Of a stretch of 14,626 nt of DNA, positions 13,010 to 14,626 are shown in pieces. Origin of the DNA: an uncultured Bacteroidales bacterium (GTDB taxonomy: Bacteria; Bacteroidota; Bacteroidia; Bacteroidales; UBA932); NCBI GenBank assembly GCA_946405485.1, contig CAMJHJ010000032.1, positions 1-14,626 on the forward strand, read 5' to 3'. The notes under the pieces are model-generated. The model was not told the DNA's origin. It was given only the letters and a program-made list of their open reading frames with translations, and did no database searches. Both the position numbers and the translations under genes were made by a program. Position 1 is the stretch's first letter. Each line of letters starts with the position of its first letter.

Positions 13010-14626
13010 TTATTCCGGCAGTCCGCGGCCGTGGCAGTTCTTATATTTCTTACCGCTGCCGCAAGGACAGGGATCGTTGCGGCCCACGCGCTTTTCGACG
13101 CGGACCGGGGTGTTGGAACGCTGTTCGCCGTTGGTGACCAGGTCGGTACGGCGCGTCTGCATCTGGCTCATGTCCGTCCGTTTCGGCTGGGCAGCCCGGG
13201 TCGGAGCCTCGTCGCGCAGCGGGATGAAGGCGCGCAGCAGGAAGGAGAGCACGTCCTTGTACAGGGTCTCCAGCATTTCGGCGAAGAGGTTGTAGCTCTC
13301 GATCTTGTACACCACGATCGGGTCTTTCTGCTCATAGGAAGCGTTCTGGACGCTCTGCTTGAGGTCGTCCATCTCACGCAGGTGCTCTTTCCAGTGTTCA
13401 TCGATCTGGTAGAGGGTGATGACCTTCGAGACGGTCTTGGCGACCTCGCGGCCCTCGGTTTCGTAGGCTTTCTTCAGGTTGACGGAGAGCGTCATCTGCT
13501 TGCGGCCGTCGGAGACGGGGATGGCGATGTTCTGGTACATCGAGCCCTGCTTCTCATAGACTTCCTTGATGACAGGGTAGAGTTTGGTGGAGAGGCCCTC
13601 CATGCGGCGGGTGTACACCTCGTGCATGTGCTCGCAGAGTTTGTCGGCGATGTCGTCTTTGCGGGCCTTGTTGTAGAACTCCTCGTCGAAACCCAGGTCG
13701 ATGGACAGCTGGGCCATCACGTATTCCTCGAAATCCTGGTAGGACATGCCGTCCGCCTTCGCCACGATGAGGTTGGAGGTGTCGAGCATCATGTTCTGGA
13801 TGTCGATTTCGATCTTGTCACCGGAGATGGCGTCGCGGCGCAGGGAGTAAACGGAAGTGCGCTGGTCGTTCATCACGTCATCATACTCCAGCAGGCGCTT
13901 ACGGATGCCGAAGTTGTTCTCCTCGACCTTTTTCTGGGCCTTTTCTATGGCATTGGAGAGCATCGAAGCCTCCAGCACGTCATCTTCGGCCATGCCGAGA
14001 CGGTCGACCATGCTCGCGATCCGCTCCGAGCCGAAAAGGCGCATCAACTTGTCTTCCAGGGATACGTAGAAGGTTGAACTACCCGGATCACCCTGACGGC
14101 CGCTTCGGCCTCGCAACTGACGGTCTACGCGGCGGGAGTCGTGCCGCTCGGTGCCAAGGATCGCCAGGCCGCCCGCGGCCTTGACTTCCGGCGAAAGCTT
14201 GATATCCGTACCACGGCCCGCCATATTGGTGGCGATGGTGATGCGGCTGCTCTGTCCGGCCTGTGCGACGATTTCTGCTTCGCGGGCATGCTCCTTCGCA
14301 TTCAGGACGTTAGGCTTGACGCCGCGCAACTTGAAGAGGCGTTCGAGCAGTTCGGATGTCTCGACGTCGGTCGTACCGATCAGGACCGGGCGTCCCGCCT
14401 TGGAGAGCTCGATCGCACGGTTGATGACGGCGTTGTATTTGGCTTTCTTGGTCTTGTAGATCAGGTCGTCCTGGTCGTCACGGATGACCGGCTTGTTGGT
14501 CGGGATCACGACGACGTCCAGTTTGTAGATGCTCCAGAATTCACCCGCTTCCGTCTCTGCCGTACCGGTCATGCCGGCGAGCTTGTGGTACATGCGGAAG
14601 TAGTTCTGGAGGGTGATGGTCGCGAA
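13010..14626 (-). CDS. secA: preprotein translocase ATPase SecA, C-terminal half
   Basis: SecA is the motor that pushes unfolded preproteins through SecYEG. Only the last 538 residues are in the window; the gene continues off the right edge, and the frame is open to 14626 with [11 protein letters not shown] before the first visible Met, matching the usual SecA context ahead of [12 protein letters not shown]. Visible parts, in order: the second nucleotide-binding domain with [26 protein letters not shown], the [10 protein letters not shown] stretch and [11 protein letters not shown]; the helical scaffold and wing; and the C-terminal zinc-binding tail [19 protein letters not shown], which contacts SecB and phospholipid in relatives. 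Bacteroidota SecA is about 1,100 residues, so roughly half is present. No abnormality is seen. Confidence 0.97.
   Translation of the reverse strand, partial: FATITLQNYFRMYHKLAGMTGTAETEAGEFWSIYKLDVVVIPTNKPVIRDDQDDLIYKTKKAKYNAVINRAIELSKAGRPVLIGTTDVETSELLERLFKLRGVKPNVLNAKEHAREAEIVAQAGQSSRITIATNMAGRGTDIKLSPEVKAAGGLAILGTERHDSRRVDRQLRGRSGRQGDPGSSTFYVSLEDKLMRLFGSERIASMVDRLGMAEDDVLEASMLSNAIEKAQKKVEENNFGIRKRLLEYDDVMNDQRTSVYSLRRDAISGDKIEIDIQNMMLDTSNLIVAKADGMSYQDFEEYVMAQLSIDLGFDEEFYNKARKDDIADKLCEHMHEVYTRRMEGLSTKLYPVIKEVYEKQGSMYQNIAIPVSDGRKQMTLSVNLKKAYETEGREVAKTVSKVITLYQIDEHWKEHLREMDDLKQSVQNASYEQKDPIVVYKIESYNLFAEMLETLYKDVLSFLLRAFIPLRDEAPTRAAQPKRTDMSQMQTRRTDLVTNGEQRSNTPVRVEKRVGRNDPCPCGSGKKYKNCHGRGLPE

Noticed and set aside
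12491..14077. A 528-codon open frame on the plus strand opposite secA and the esterase
   Set aside because: It spans two real minus-strand genes and shows the Val/Leu/His/Gly-rich look of an antisense frame with no family motif.
1..14626. CRISPR array, insertion sequence, prophage, toxin-antitoxin or retron
   Set aside because: No regularly spaced repeats, transposase, integrase, phage or reverse-transcriptase motifs were seen in any frame.

Overview
The window reads as a chromosomal segment of a fairly GC-rich, anaerobic Bacteroidota, most likely an uncultured gut Bacteroidales. The evidence is: several promoters of the Bacteroidota type (TTTG about 19 bp upstream of TAnnTTTG; two complete examples, at 2901-2931 and, on the minus strand, 8051-8081), mostly absent Shine-Dalgarno sequences, a DUF4493-type lipoprotein (a family I know from Bacteroidales), and an anaerobe oxidative-stress set (rubrerythrin, A-type flavodiiron protein). 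The exact genus cannot be set from the sequence alone.

Layout. 1-1438: a DUF4493/DUF6359 lipoprotein (minus) and a long AT-rich spacer. 1439-2739: a lytic transglycosylase (plus) converging on an Hsp20 chaperone (minus), their stop codons overlapping in one TTAA. 2740-4588: an intergenic region with two perfect palindromes, then a Y-family DNA polymerase and a short YolD-like partner (plus), a probable damage-tolerance pair. 4589-4763: a non-coding, highly structured inverted-repeat element. 4764-7769: five minus-strand genes, HAD phosphatase, CNNM/CBS membrane protein, coiled-coil protein, rubrerythrin, hot-dog thioesterase; the last four are joined by overlapping or near-touching ends and look like an operon. 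7803-8104: a terminator hairpin and a tRNA-Val(CAC) gene with a textbook promoter. 8105-10696: the DEAH-box helicase HrpB (minus), interrupted in frame by a roughly 82-bp palindromic element. 10779-11963: flavodiiron protein (plus), converging with a secreted esterase (minus, 11966-12997) that lies 12 bp behind the 3' end of secA (13010 to the window end, 5' part missing).

Most genes are housekeeping or stress functions. No insertion sequence, phage gene, CRISPR array or classical defence system is visible. The strongest unusual signals are the palindromic element that encodes an extra peptide loop inside HrpB, the compound inverted repeat that begins at the base after the YolD-like stop codon, an operator-like palindrome upstream of the polymerase, and a repeated arrangement in which the start codon lies only 7-9 bases past the -7 box, predicting leaderless mRNAs.
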